This document shows positions 1 to 8,829 of a stretch of DNA of 64,000 nt, in pieces. The number at the start of each line of letters is the position of its first letter. The first letter of the stretch is position 1. The position numbers and the translations under genes are program-made. The DNA is taken from contig NZ_JASNJD010000005.1 of the NCBI RefSeq assembly GCF_030164425.1, forward strand, positions 186,001 to 250,000. The letters are read 5' to 3'. This DNA comes from Pseudodonghicola flavimaris (GTDB taxonomy: Bacteria > Pseudomonadota > Alphaproteobacteria > Rhodobacterales > Rhodobacteraceae). A model generated the notes under the pieces. That model had not been told where the DNA came from. It made no database searches and saw only the letters and a list, made by a program, of their open reading frames with translations.

Positions 1-2059
1 CCTCGGCGCAGTTGCGCGGACAACCGGAGACGCCGAGCTTGACCTTGTGCGGCGTCCACGAGCCCCAGAGGATCTGCTCCAGCTTGACCCCGAGACCGGT
101 GCTGTCCTGCGTGCCGAAGCGGCAATGTTCAGACCCGACACAGGTCTTTACCGTCCTCAGCCCCTTGGAATAGGCGTGGCCCGACACCAGCCCGGCGCGG
201 TTCAGATCGGCCCAGATCCCCGGCAGATCCTCGCCCCGCACCCCCAGCAGATCGATCCGCTGGCCGCCGGTGACCTTGACGGTGGGTACGCCGTATTTGT
301 CGGCGGCATCGGCGATGGCACGCAGCTCGTCCGGGGTGGTGATCCCGCCCCACATGCGCGGCACCACCGAGAACGTGCCGTCCTTCTGGATATTGGCGTG
401 GCGACGCTCGTTGACGAAGCGGCTCTGCGGATCGTCGCGATAGTCCAGCGGCCAGTCTGCCAGCAGGTAGTAATTCACCGCCGGGCGGCAGACATGGCAG
501 CCATTGGGCGTGGTCCAGCCCAGTTCCTGCCAGACCGCCGGCTGGGATTTCAGCTCCTGCGCCTTGATCAGGCGGCGCAGATCCTCATGCGTCAGATCGG
601 TACAGCCGCAGACCGGCTGCGCCGCCGGGGCGGCATAGGCGTCGCCCAGCGTCAGCTCCAGCAGCTGTTCGACCAACCCGGTGCAGGTGCCGCAGGAGGC
701 GCTGGCCTTGGTGCAGGCGCGCACCGCCCCCAGATCGCCCGCCCCGCCCTGGATCGCCCCGACGATGGTGCTTTTGCATACGCCGTTGCAGCCGCAGATT
801 TCTGCATCATCCGGCAAGGCTGCAACGGCTGCGAGAGGGTCCGCAGAGCCGCCCCCCTGATAGGCCGGGCCGAAAATCAGCGTCTCGCGCATCTCCGACA
901 CGTCGGTGGCGTCCTTGATATGGCTGTAGAACCAGGCGCCATCGCCGGTATCGCCATACATCACCGCCCCCACCAGGCGGTTGCCCTCCAGCACCAGCCG
1001 CTTGTAGACGCCGCGCGCCGGATCGCGGAAGACGATATCCTCGCGTCCCTCGGCCTCGGCGAAGTCACCGGCGCTGAACAGATCGCAGCCGGTGACCTTC
1101 AGCTTGGTCGAAACCTCCTTGTTGACGAAACGGTCGGCCCGGCCGGTCAGCGTATGCGCCAGCACCTTGGCCTGATCGTAGAGCGGCGCCACCAGCCCGA
1201 AGAGCGCGCCGTCATGTTCGACGCATTCGCCCAGGGCCAGCACATCCGGATCGGAGGTGACCATCTGATCGTCCACCTGCAGCCCGCGACCGACCGCCAG
1301 ACCGGCCTCCTTCGCCAGCGCGACCGAGGGGCGAATGCCCACCGCCATCACCAGCAGGTCGAAGGGCAGCTCGGTGCCGTCATCCAGCAGCAGCGCCCGG
1401 GCACGGCCATCGGGACCGGCGACGATCTCCTTGGACACCGCCTGGCAGAGCACCTTGATGCCCTTGTCCATCAGCGACTTGCGCAGCAGATAGCCGGCGG
1501 CCTCGTCCAGCTGACGCTCCATCAGGTGGCCCATCAGATGCACCACCGTCACCTCGACCCCGCGCGCGGCCATACCGGCGGCGGCCTCAAGCCCCAGAAG
1601 GCCGCCGCCGATCACCACGGCGCGTGCTCCGGGCTGCTCTCCCAGCGCGATCATCGCCTCGGTGTCTTCCAGATCGCGATAGGCGATCACCCCGGGCAGA
1701 TCGTGCCCCGGGATCGGAATGATGAAAGGGTCGGAGCCAGTCGCAATCACCAGCTTGTCATAGGCCACGGCGCCGGCCTCACCGATCACCTGCCGGGCGG
1801 CACGGTCGATGCCGACCACCCGTTCGCCGAACCGGCAGGTCACCCCATGGGCGGCGTACCAGTCGTCGTCATGGGTGACGATGTCCTCATAGGTCTTTTC
1901 GCCCGACAGCACCGGCGACAGCATCAGCCGGTTATAGTTGCCGCGCGGTTCGGCGTTGAACAGCGTCACCTCATAGGCGCCGGGCTCTGCCTCGAACAGA
2001 TGCTCCAACATCCGGCCAGAGGCCATGCCGGCCCCGATCACGACCAGTTTGCGGGTCAT
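1..2059 (-). CDS. nirB: Assimilatory nitrite reductase [NAD(P)H] large subunit, 3' end cut off by the window
   Basis: Reduces nitrite to ammonium in the cytoplasm, taking electrons from NAD(P)H through FAD and Fe-S centres to siroheme. The reverse strand is open from the ATG at 2059 to the window edge, giving about 686 residues of a protein that is usually 800-840. An N-terminal FAD motif (VIGAGMA) is visible, then a BFD-like [2Fe-2S] segment near residues 417-460 (CGCNGVC, CGTC). The nitrite/sulfite reductase cysteine pairs CVGSEHC and CPRNC lie near residues 640-684 and ligate the 4Fe-4S/siroheme centre. Its start overlaps the globin stop codon in an ATGA, so the two are probably translationally coupled. 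nirD and nasA would be expected beyond position 1 but cannot be seen. Confidence 0.95.
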   Translation of the reverse strand, partial: MTRKLVVIGAGMASGRMLEHLFEAEPGAYEVTLFNAEPRGNYNRLMLSPVLSGEKTYEDIVTHDDDWYAAHGVTCRFGERVVGIDRAARQVIGEAGAVAYDKLVIATGSDPFIIPIPGHDLPGVIAYRDLEDTEAMIALGEQPGARAVVIGGGLLGLEAAAGMAARGVEVTVVHLMGHLMERQLDEAAGYLLRKSLMDKGIKVLCQAVSKEIVAGPDGRARALLLDDGTELPFDLLVMAVGIRPSVALAKEAGLAVGRGLQVDDQMVTSDPDVLALGECVEHDGALFGLVAPLYDQAKVLAHTLTGRADRFVNKEVSTKLKVTGCDLFSAGDFAEAEGREDIVFRDPARGVYKRLVLEGNRLVGAVMYGDTGDGAWFYSHIKDATDVSEMRETLIFGPAYQGGGSADPLAAVAALPDDAEICGCNGVCKSTIVGAIQGGAGDLGAVRACTKASASCGTCTGLVEQLLELTLGDAYAAPAAQPVCGCTDLTHEDLRRLIKAQELKSQPAVWQELGWTTPNGCHVCRPAVNYYLLADWPLDYRDDPQSRFVNERRHANIQKDGTFSVVPRMWGGITTPDELRAIADAADKYGVPTVKVTGGQRIDLLGVRGEDLPGIWADLNRAGLVSGHAYSKGLRTVKTCVGSEHCRFGTQDSTGLGVKLEQILWGSWTPHKVKLGVSGCPRNCAE

Positions 2060-2484
2060 TGCAGCGCCTCCCCTTCGGTATAGGCCGCGGCGATCATCAC
2101 GCCGGACAGCAGATCATAGGCCGCGGTCCAGGCGGCTTCGGTCTCTGCGGTGAAGTCATCGCCCAGACCCTTTTCCAGGGTCCTGAGCAGCGAGGCGCCG
2201 ACCTTGGCGTAATCCTCAGGCTGAACACCGTAATCGACATGGCGCACCGCCAGATCGCGGGCCACCGGAGCGATCCGGTCGAGATCGCGCAGCCCGTTGA
2301 CCACCACCCCCAGGGTCGCCATCAGCTTGGCCCCCTGGTCGCGCATGTCTGCCCCGGCGAAATAGGGTTTCACCTCAGGCGCGGTTTCGAACAGATCGGC
2401 ATAGAAAATCTCTGCCGCCGTTTCGCGGATCGGGATCACCTTGGCGAAACTGTCCCGAACCAGGTCTATCTGGGTCTCGTTCAT
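2056..2484 (-). CDS. Single-domain globin of the nitrate-assimilation operon
   Basis: A 142-residue globin without a reductase domain. His82 (in RHVDYGV) is the probable proximal haem ligand and Gln50 lies near the expected distal position. I chose the ATG at 2484 over the GTG at 2493 because GGAG lies 8 bases before it. The gene sits between nrtCD and nirB and overlaps the nirB start by 4 bases. Single-domain or flavo-globins in bacterial nas operons are known to bind or detoxify NO formed during nitrite metabolism; such a role here is inferred from position. Which enzyme would re-reduce it is not apparent. Confidence 0.88.
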   Translation of the reverse strand: MNETQIDLVRDSFAKVIPIRETAAEIFYADLFETAPEVKPYFAGADMRDQGAKLMATLGVVVNGLRDLDRIAPVARDLAVRHVDYGVQPEDYAKVGASLLRTLEKGLGDDFTAETEAAWTAAYDLLSGVMIAAAYTEGEALQ

Positions 2485-2489
2485 CACTG

Positions 2490-4187
2490 TCACTCCGCTG
2501 CGAGGGCCTTGGCGGCCGGTTTCGCCGGCGCGCTCGCGCGCGCGGGGCGGTTGCCGTGTTCGTATTCTTCGAGGAAATCCAGAACCTCCTGCCGGTAGCG
2601 GTAGTAGTCCGGATGCTCCAGCAGCGCCTTGCGGCTGCGCGGACGCGGCAGATCCACATCGGTGATCTTGCCGATGGTGGCCTGCGGCCCGTTGGTCATC
2701 ATCACCACGCGGTCGGCCAGCAGGATCGCCTCGTCGACATCATGGGTGACGCAGATGGCGGTGACCTTGGTCCGTTCCCAGACCTCCATCAGCACTTCCT
2801 GCAGCTCCCAGCGGGTCAGGCTGTCGAGCATGCCGAAGGGTTCGTCCAGCAGCAGAAGCTTGGGGCTGAGTGCGAAGGCGCGGGCGATGCCGACCCGCTG
2901 TTTCATCCCGTTCGACATCGAATGGGCGGGCTTGTCCATCGCATCGGCTAGGCCGACACGCTCCAGATAGTATTCCACCACATCCTCACGCTCCGCCTGC
3001 GAGGCGCGCGGATAGACCTTGTCGACACCGATGGCGACGTTCTCCTTGGCGGTCAGCCAGGGAAACAGGTTCGGCGACTGGAACACCACGGCACGTTCCG
3101 GATCGGCGCCGCGCACCTCGTAGCCGTCCAGCTTGATGACGCCCTTGGAGATCTCGTTCAGCCCGGCGGTCATCGTCAGCACGGTGGATTTGCCGCAGCC
3201 CGAATGCCCGATCAGCGAGATGAATTCGCCGCGGTTGAGCTTGAGGTTGAAATCCTCCACCACGGTCAGCGGCCCCTTGGGGGTGGGATAGATCTTGTGC
3301 AGGTGATCGAAGGTCAGGAAGCGATCGTCGATCAGGCCGCTCTGGGCCTTTTTCACCGCCGCCGGCACCCGGTGGATCGGGGTCACGTCGGGCAGGCTAC
3401 GGCTGCCTTCGGTCTTCGCCGCGATCCCCACATCCATCAGGTAGGAGGTCACCTGAGCCCGGAGCGCCTTGAATGCCTCGTCATGGTTCATGGCGGAGCG
3501 GTCGCGCGGCCGCGGCAGGTGCACCGACACCGGCGCACCCAGGGTGCCATCGGGGTTCAGCGGCACGATACGGTCGGCCAGCAGGATCGCCTCGTCGACA
3601 TCGTTGGTGATCAGGATGCAGGTCTTCTTGTCCTGTTCCCAGATATCCAGGATCTCATCGGCCAGATTGGCGCGGGTCAGCGCGTCGAGCGCCGACAGCG
3701 GTTCGTCCAGCAGCAGGACCTCCGGATCCATCGCCAGCGCCCGGGCGACCGAGACGCGCTGGCGCATGCCGCCGGACAGCTCCGCCGGGCGGCGGCCGGC
3801 GGCGTGCGACAGGCCCACCATCTTGATATAGTGATCCGCCTTGGCGTCCTTTTCCGCCCGGGACAGCTTGGGAAATACGCTGTCGATCGCCAGCAGGATA
3901 TTCCCCTTCACCGTAAGCCAGGGCATCAGCGAATAGGATTGGAACACCAGGCCGCGTTCGGGACCGGGGCCCACGATCGGTTGCCCACGAAAGCTGACGC
4001 GGCCGCGATCGGGGGTCTCCAGACCCGCAATCAGGTTCATCAGGGTCGATTTTCCGGTGCCGGAGAAGCCGAGGATGGCGATGAATTCGCCCTCCTCCAC
4101 CGTCAGGCTGACGTCCTTGAGAACTTCGCTGCGCGACAGACCGGCGCCGAACCCCTTGAACACGTTTTCGAATGTCAGGATGGCCAT
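2490..4187 (-). CDS. Nitrate/nitrite ABC transporter, two ATPase domains fused in one chain (NrtC+NrtD type)
   Basis: Powers nitrate or nitrite uptake through the NrtB permease at the inner membrane. Two complete ABC ATPase domains lie in tandem. The first has Walker A GFSGTGKST near residue 42, signature LSGGM near 142, and Walker B LLLDEP. The second starts near residue 290 with Walker A GHSGCGKST near 330 and signature SMSNGMKQRV, where the usual second Gly is Asn, and Walker B LLLDEPFGMLD. The length of 565 residues fits two fused domains without the substrate-binding tail of cyanobacterial NrtC. The start could be the GTG at 4196, which overlaps the nrtB stop, or the ATG at 4187; neither has a strong ribosome-binding site. 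Confidence 0.9.
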   Translation of the reverse strand: MAILTFENVFKGFGAGLSRSEVLKDVSLTVEEGEFIAILGFSGTGKSTLMNLIAGLETPDRGRVSFRGQPIVGPGPERGLVFQSYSLMPWLTVKGNILLAIDSVFPKLSRAEKDAKADHYIKMVGLSHAAGRRPAELSGGMRQRVSVARALAMDPEVLLLDEPLSALDALTRANLADEILDIWEQDKKTCILITNDVDEAILLADRIVPLNPDGTLGAPVSVHLPRPRDRSAMNHDEAFKALRAQVTSYLMDVGIAAKTEGSRSLPDVTPIHRVPAAVKKAQSGLIDDRFLTFDHLHKIYPTPKGPLTVVEDFNLKLNRGEFISLIGHSGCGKSTVLTMTAGLNEISKGVIKLDGYEVRGADPERAVVFQSPNLFPWLTAKENVAIGVDKVYPRASQAEREDVVEYYLERVGLADAMDKPAHSMSNGMKQRVGIARAFALSPKLLLLDEPFGMLDSLTRWELQEVLMEVWERTKVTAICVTHDVDEAILLADRVVMMTNGPQATIGKITDVDLPRPRSRKALLEHPDYYRYRQEVLDFLEEYEHGNRPARASAPAKPAAKALAAE

Positions 4188-4192
4188 GGCGA

Positions 4193-5275
4193 TCACCGGT
4201 TGTTCGAGAAGGTGAAGAGGGACTGCAGCGCGTACATCACCCGATCCAGCAGAAAGCCGATGATGCCGATGGTCAGAACCGCGACCATGATCTTGGCAAG
4301 CGAGCTGGAGGACCCGTTCTGGAACTCATCCCAGACGAATTTGCCCAGGCCAGGGTTCTGCGCCAGCATCTCGGCGGCGATCAGCACCATCCAGCCCACC
4401 CCCAGGGACAGACGCAGGCCAGTGAAGATCAGCGGCAGCGCCGAGGGCAGCACCAGCTTGGTGATCTTGCTCCAGGTCGACATCTTCAGCACCTTGGAGA
4501 CCGAAACCAGATCCTTGTCGATCGAGGCGACGCCCAGCGCGGTGTTGATCAGCGTCGGCCACAGCGAACAAAGCGTCACGGTGATCGCCGAAACCAGGAA
4601 GGATTTCGCAAACAGCCCGTCGTTGTTGGTATAGAGCGCCGAGACCACCATGGTGACGATCGGCAGCCAGGCCAGCGGCGAGACCGGTTTGAAAATCTGC
4701 ACCAGCGGGTTGATCGCGGCATTGGCATAGGGCGACAGCCCAGCCAGGATGCCCAGCGGGATGGCGATGGCAGAGCCGATCAGGAACCCGAAGAAGACGG
4801 TTTTGATCGAGGTCCAGATCTGATCGTAATAGGACGGCGCACCGGTGAACGGGATGTCCTTGACCTTCTCGGGCTGGCCCTTGTCGATAAAGCGCTGGTT
4901 GCGCGCCTCGACGCGCTGGTAATGGTCGCGCTCCTTCTCGGCCTTGGCGATGGCGTCATGATGCAGGTTCACCGCCTCTTCCCAGACCTGGGACGGGCCG
5001 GGGATCGCCCCGAGCGAGGTCTGGACCCGCGGTGCCAGCGTGCCCCACAGCAGCAGGAAGCCGCAGATCGCCAGCAGCGGCACCCCCAGCAGGCGCCAGA
5101 TTTCCTTGCCCTGGGCGCGGGGATTGTCACCGGCAACGGCGCGCAGGATCGGGGTGATCCAGGCCAGGCCCAGAACCTGGAACCAGGCGTCGGCCTTGTT
5201 GATGCGGGTGAAACGACGTGCCCGGCGAGCCTCTCTTTCGGCGGTACGGGCGTAATCGGGATCGACGGTCGTCAT
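4193..5275 (-). CDS. nrtB: Nitrate/nitrite ABC transporter permease
   Basis: Membrane subunit of the nitrate/nitrite ABC importer, 360 residues. It has a charged N-terminal cytoplasmic stretch, one early membrane segment (LLGVPLLAICGFLLLW), a hydrophilic periplasmic-size insert, and then a BPD-type permease core from about residue 150. The core includes the cytoplasmic loop for ATPase contact (LPSALPLIFTGLRLSLGVGW). GGAG lies 7 bases before the ATG. Its stop overlaps the possible GTG start of the ATPase gene. A 168-base structured gap separates it from nrtA upstream, which may lower its expression relative to the binding protein. Confidence 0.92.
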   Translation of the reverse strand: MTTVDPDYARTAEREARRARRFTRINKADAWFQVLGLAWITPILRAVAGDNPRAQGKEIWRLLGVPLLAICGFLLLWGTLAPRVQTSLGAIPGPSQVWEEAVNLHHDAIAKAEKERDHYQRVEARNQRFIDKGQPEKVKDIPFTGAPSYYDQIWTSIKTVFFGFLIGSAIAIPLGILAGLSPYANAAINPLVQIFKPVSPLAWLPIVTMVVSALYTNNDGLFAKSFLVSAITVTLCSLWPTLINTALGVASIDKDLVSVSKVLKMSTWSKITKLVLPSALPLIFTGLRLSLGVGWMVLIAAEMLAQNPGLGKFVWDEFQNGSSSSLAKIMVAVLTIGIIGFLLDRVMYALQSLFTFSNNR

Positions 5276-5314
5276 TCTCTGGCTCCGTTTCTGAGCGTTG
5301 CTGGTCGTCCTCCC

Positions 5315-5430
5315 CCTCTCTCCTCCCCGGGAGGTGGGAGGAGAGAGGCGCGAAGGTCGCGTTAGGGATCCGGCGGGTCCGATGCGGAAGGAGAAGTCCG
5401 CCGGATCGCACCTCCCCCGGTCGGGGGAGG
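5315..5430. repeat. Three consecutive perfect inverted repeats between nrtA and nrtB
   Basis: Three GC-rich hairpins fill the gap. The first has 13-bp arms at 5315-5327 and 5336-5348 with an 8-base loop. The second has 10-bp arms GATCCGGCGG at 5367-5376 and its complement at 5398-5407, with a 21-base spacer. The third has 8-bp arms CCTCCCCC at 5411-5418 and 5423-5430 with a 4-base loop. There is no U-tract, so this looks more like mRNA-stabilising or REP-like structure than a terminator. It lies just after the nrtA stop on the transcript. Confidence 0.75.
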
Positions 5431-5443
5431 AGGGGAGGCGGGC

Positions 5444-6811
5444 TTAGCCCTGAACCTCGTTTCCGATGACTTTCTGATCGGCCTTCAAACCGATCGGCAG
5501 GCTGTCGAGATAGGCGTTGGGCGACTTGCCGTCATAGGCGATGCCGTCGATGATATCGCCCGCGGGTGTCGGCGCCTTGTAGCCGTCGCTGCTCCAGTCG
5601 AAATCCGCCTCGTTGGCCAGGCCCTCGTCCACCAGCAGGCGCGCGGCCTTCAAGTAGATGTCCGGCTTGTAGACCGATTTGGCGACTTCGTCGTACCAGC
5701 TGTCCGGCTTGGCTTCGGCGATCTGGCCCCAGCGGCGCATCTGGGTCAGATACCAGACCGCGTCGGAGTAATAGGGATAGGTCGCGTTATAGCGGAAGAA
5801 GACGTTGAAATCGGGCACGTCACGCTTGTCGCCCTTCTCGTATTCGAAGGTCCCGGTCATCGAGTTGGCGATCACCTCGGGATCGGCGCCGACGTAGTCG
5901 GGGCGCGACAGGATCTCGACCGCCTCGGCCCGGTTGGCATTGTCGTTCTCGTCCAGCCACTGCGCCGCGCGGATCAGCGCCTTGACCACGGCGAGCGTGG
6001 TGTTGGGATACTGCTCGGCGAAGTCGGCGGTGATGCCGAACACCTTCTCCGGGTTGTTCTTCCACAGCTCGTAATCGGTGATCACCGGCACGCCGATACC
6101 CTTGAACACGGCCTGCTGGTTCCACGGCTCACCGACGCAATAGCCATAGATAGTGCCGGCCTCCAGGGTGGCGGGCATCTGCGGCGGCGGCGTGACCGAG
6201 AGGAAGACATCCGCGCCGATCTGGCCGGTGATGTTGTCGGGGCTGTAATAGCCCGGGTGCAGCCCGCCGGCGGCCAGCCAGTAACGCAGCTCGTAGTTAT
6301 GGGTCGAAACCGGGAAGACCATGCCCATGTTGAAGGGCTTGCCCTCACCCTTGTATTTTTCGACCACCGGTTTCAGCGCCGCGGCCGAGATCGGATGCAC
6401 CGGCTTGCCGTCATCGCCCACGGGAATGTTCGGTTTCATCTCGGCCCACACCTCGTTCGACACGGTGATGCCGTTGCCGTTCAGGTCCATCGAGAAGGGG
6501 GTGATGATATGCGCCTCGGTGCCAAAGCCGATGGTCGCGGCCAACGGCTGGCCGGCCAGCATATGGGCGCCGTCAAGCGTGCCGTCGATGACACCGTCCA
6601 GCAACACCTTCCAGTTGGCCTGCGCTTCCAGCGTCACGAACAGGCCTTCGTCATCGAAGAACCCCTGCTCGTAGGCCACTGCCAGCGGGGCCATGTCGGT
6701 CAGCTTGATAAAGCCGAAGGTCAGTTCGTCCTTTTCCAGATCCAGCATCTCGGCCAGGGCGGGGCTGACGAGGGCTGTGCTGGTAACGAGACCGAGAATG
6801 AGTCGTTTCAT
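5444..6811 (-). CDS. nrtA: Nitrate/nitrite ABC transporter substrate-binding protein
   Basis: Periplasmic binding protein for nitrate or nitrite, 455 residues, NrtA/CmpA family. A Sec signal peptide is visible ([20 protein letters not shown]). The mature part has family hallmarks such as [20 protein letters not shown] and [13 protein letters not shown], which are shared with the nearby cytoplasmic sensor NasS. The ATG at 6811 is preceded by AAGGGACAGGA. Transcription enters through a leader with a terminator and a candidate NasT-binding stem-loop at 6859-6939, so expression is probably controlled by antitermination. No lipobox is seen, unlike cyanobacterial NrtA. Confidence 0.93.
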   Translation of the reverse strand: MKRLILGLVTSTALVSPALAEMLDLEKDELTFGFIKLTDMAPLAVAYEQGFFDDEGLFVTLEAQANWKVLLDGVIDGTLDGAHMLAGQPLAATIGFGTEAHIITPFSMDLNGNGITVSNEVWAEMKPNIPVGDDGKPVHPISAAALKPVVEKYKGEGKPFNMGMVFPVSTHNYELRYWLAAGGLHPGYYSPDNITGQIGADVFLSVTPPPQMPATLEAGTIYGYCVGEPWNQQAVFKGIGVPVITDYELWKNNPEKVFGITADFAEQYPNTTLAVVKALIRAAQWLDENDNANRAEAVEILSRPDYVGADPEVIANSMTGTFEYEKGDKRDVPDFNVFFRYNATYPYYSDAVWYLTQMRRWGQIAEAKPDSWYDEVAKSVYKPDIYLKAARLLVDEGLANEADFDWSSDGYKAPTPAGDIIDGIAYDGKSPNAYLDSLPIGLKADQKVIGNEVQG

Positions 6812-6858
6812 CTGTCCTGTCCCTTAATTTTCTGCCCCGATGCGGGGCGACAAACACG

Positions 6859-6915
6859 AAAAAAGCCGCTGACACGTACTACCCGGGAGGTTGGGGTAGT
6901 CGGTCGAGCGGCTTT
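6859..6915 (-). terminator. Intrinsic terminator in the nrtA leader
   Basis: On the reverse strand AAAGCCGCT (6907-6915) pairs with AGCGGCTTT (6862-6870), and the second arm ends in six U residues. A second stem ACTACCC/GGGTAGT (6894-6900 with 6878-6884) closes the interior. It lies 48 bases before the nrtA start and 160 bases after nasS, where a NasT-controlled terminator is expected. Confidence 0.85.
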
Positions 6916-6939
6916 GCTCAGATATCCCTGTCGAAGGGA
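6906..6939 (-). promoter_or_regulatory. Candidate ANTAR (NasT) target stem-loops overlapping the terminator
   Basis: Reverse-strand GAGC-AAAGCC-GCTC (6906-6919) forms a 4-bp stem with a six-base loop having A at position 1 and G at position 4, the known ANTAR-target pattern (P2). Its loop and 3' arm are the 5' arm of the terminator, so the two folds exclude each other. Upstream, TCCCT-TCGAC-AGGGA (6925-6939) is a possible P1 stem, but its loop is five bases and lacks the A1/G4 pattern, so P1 is uncertain. Confidence 0.6.
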
Positions 6940-7075
6940 AACGTATGTATGTCGCGGCGCCATTACCAAGCGACGGGTTGATCTTGTGCCAGAGCATGCG
7001 GCAAGCGCAAAGCCGCTTTGCATATGCAGCACGATGTTTTTCGTGCAGTGCAGAAAACTGCGCCTTTTTTGGGCG

Positions 7076-8248
7076 TCAGATACCCGAAGGCTCAAAAACA
7101 GAGCCGTCGAAGAACAGATTTGGCGACATCGGCAGGGTGCCGGACCCGGCGGCCAGGGCAGTCGCCGCGGCGAATCCCCCCTCCGGCTTGGCATCGGGCA
7201 GCGGCAGATTCGCGCTGGTTTTCTCCAGCGCCCGGCGGTGCAGATCGGCGCGGAAGGTGCCCCGGGCCGTCGCGATGGCGGTCTGCCGGTCGATGCCGGT
7301 GCGGGCCGCCAGTTGACCGCCGATCCATTCCGCCTGCGACAGCCAGGGGAAGGTGGCGGCGCCGGCGAAGAATTCGACAAACCCCGGAACGCTGCGCTCT
7401 TCGCCGACCTGAGAGATCACCATCCGCCCGGTCAGCGACCGGTCCAGCCACTCCGCCGGCAGATCCAGATATTCCGGCCGGCTCAGCAGTTCGGCGGCCA
7501 GCATGCGGCTGTCGGGATTGCCCAGCCACCGCCCTGCCCGCCAGACGGCGCGGATCAGCCGACCCATCAGCGCGGTTTCCGTTTCGGCCCAGTCGGCGCG
7601 CACCGCCAGCACTTTCTCCGGGGCGAAGGACCAGATCGCCGAACCGGGCAGCAACAACTCTCCCACCCCGTTTTCCACCGCTTGCGAGCCCCAGGGCTCG
7701 CCGACGCAGAAGGCATCGATCTCTCCCGCCTCGATGGCATCGGCCATCAGCGGCGGCGGCACGGTCCGGATATCGACCGCCTGCGGCGCCGGCAGGCCCA
7801 GCGCCGAGAGCCAGTAATAGAGCAGCTCCGCATGCATCGAGAAGGGAAAGGGCACGCCGATGCGCAGCCGGTCACCCAGACCGATCAGCGCGCTGCCCGC
7901 CGCGCGCGCATCGTCGAAGCCAAAGCCATGGCCCGCATCCCGCAGCCGCCGCGCCAGCCCGTTCGACACGCCGATCACATTGCCATTGACCGACAGCACC
8001 GACACTGCCGCCATCTGGCCATGGGCGCCGCCCAGCCCCAGCGCGGTGGCCACCGGCACCGGCGACAGCATGTGTGCCGCATCCACCTGGCCGAAGGACA
8101 GCATATCGCGCAGCGACGACCAGCTGGGCGCGCGCCTGAGATCCAGCGTCAGCCCCTCTTCGGCGGCAAACCCCATCTCCTGTGCCACCACCAGCGGCGC
8201 GGCATCGACCAGCGGGATGAACCCGATGGCAAGCTTGACCCCCTTCAT
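7076..8248 (-). CDS. nasS: Nitrate/nitrite sensor NasS (cytoplasmic NrtA-like)
   Basis: A 390-residue relative of NrtA without a signal peptide, so it should stay in the cytoplasm. In characterised systems NasS holds NasT inactive and releases it when nitrate or nitrite binds. Family sequences such as IGFIPLVDAAPLVVAQEMGF at the N-terminus and DAFCVGEPWGSQAVENG in the middle match the ligand-binding fold. The ATG at 8248 overlaps the nasT stop (ATGA). The nrtA leader begins right after its stop, with small GC-rich stems such as GCACGA/TCGTGC at 7029-7046. Confidence 0.92.
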   Translation of the reverse strand: MKGVKLAIGFIPLVDAAPLVVAQEMGFAAEEGLTLDLRRAPSWSSLRDMLSFGQVDAAHMLSPVPVATALGLGGAHGQMAAVSVLSVNGNVIGVSNGLARRLRDAGHGFGFDDARAAGSALIGLGDRLRIGVPFPFSMHAELLYYWLSALGLPAPQAVDIRTVPPPLMADAIEAGEIDAFCVGEPWGSQAVENGVGELLLPGSAIWSFAPEKVLAVRADWAETETALMGRLIRAVWRAGRWLGNPDSRMLAAELLSRPEYLDLPAEWLDRSLTGRMVISQVGEERSVPGFVEFFAGAATFPWLSQAEWIGGQLAARTGIDRQTAIATARGTFRADLHRRALEKTSANLPLPDAKPEGGFAAATALAAGSGTLPMSPNLFFDGSVFEPSGI

Positions 8249-8829
8249 GACAGCAGCCCCGCCGCCGTCACCAGCGCCTGGGCGACATCGGCCACGCGCT
8301 TGTTCTGATCCATCGCGGTCTTGCGCAGCAACGCATAGGCCTCGTCCTCGCCGATGCCTTTCATCCGCATCAGCATCCCCTTGGCCCGGTCGATCACCTT
8401 GCGCTCTTCCAGCGCGCGTTTGGTCTCGGCCAGTTCGGTGCGCATCCGCTGGAACATCTGGAACCGGGCAATGGCGGCATCCATGATCGGTTTCACCCGC
8501 TGCGGCTTCAGCCCGTCGACCACATAAGCCGACACCCCGGCCTCGATCGCCGCCGCCGACAGGCCGTCGTCCGAGCGGTCGACGAACATCGCCACCGGCC
8601 GGTCCAGCGGCCCGGAGGCCAGCGCCAGCTCCTCCATCATGTCGCGGGAGGGGTTTTCGATATCCAGCAGCACCACATCGGGATTGCGCGCCTGGATCTG
8701 CCGCGCCAGCCCGCGCTGATCGGCAATCACGTGGATGTCGTAGTTGCCGGCGGCGCGCAGGCTGTCGACCAGCAAGGAGGCGCGGTCGCGGTCTGTTTCG
8801 ACGACAACGATGGAAAGCGGCGTGGCCAT
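8245..8829 (-). CDS. nasT: ANTAR-domain transcription antiterminator NasT
   Basis: A 194-residue RNA-binding regulator. Residues 1-125 form a receiver-like domain (IVVVETDRDRASLL, VVLLDIENP). The C-terminal 60 residues are an ANTAR domain (RALEERKVIDRAKGMLM, then EDEAYALLRKTAM). In known systems NasT binds paired hairpins in nas leaders and prevents termination, and NasS inhibits it. Gene order nasT-nasS-leader-nrtA here matches that model. The ATG is at 8829; 279 bases of non-coding DNA separate it from the divergent nitronate monooxygenase gene. Confidence 0.93.
   Translation of the reverse strand: MATPLSIVVVETDRDRASLLVDSLRAAGNYDIHVIADQRGLARQIQARNPDVVLLDIENPSRDMMEELALASGPLDRPVAMFVDRSDDGLSAAAIEAGVSAYVVDGLKPQRVKPIMDAAIARFQMFQRMRTELAETKRALEERKVIDRAKGMLMRMKGIGEDEAYALLRKTAMDQNKRVADVAQALVTAAGLLS

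Noticed and set aside
47-2083. A 678-residue open frame on the + strand
   Set aside because: It lies opposite nirB. The reverse strand encodes clear nitrite reductase motifs over its whole length, so this frame is a GC-rich shadow.
6960-7010. Possible sigma-54 promoter before nrtA (TGGCAC on the minus strand)
   Set aside because: The required TTGC-type -12 element is missing at the correct spacing; CAACC is found instead.
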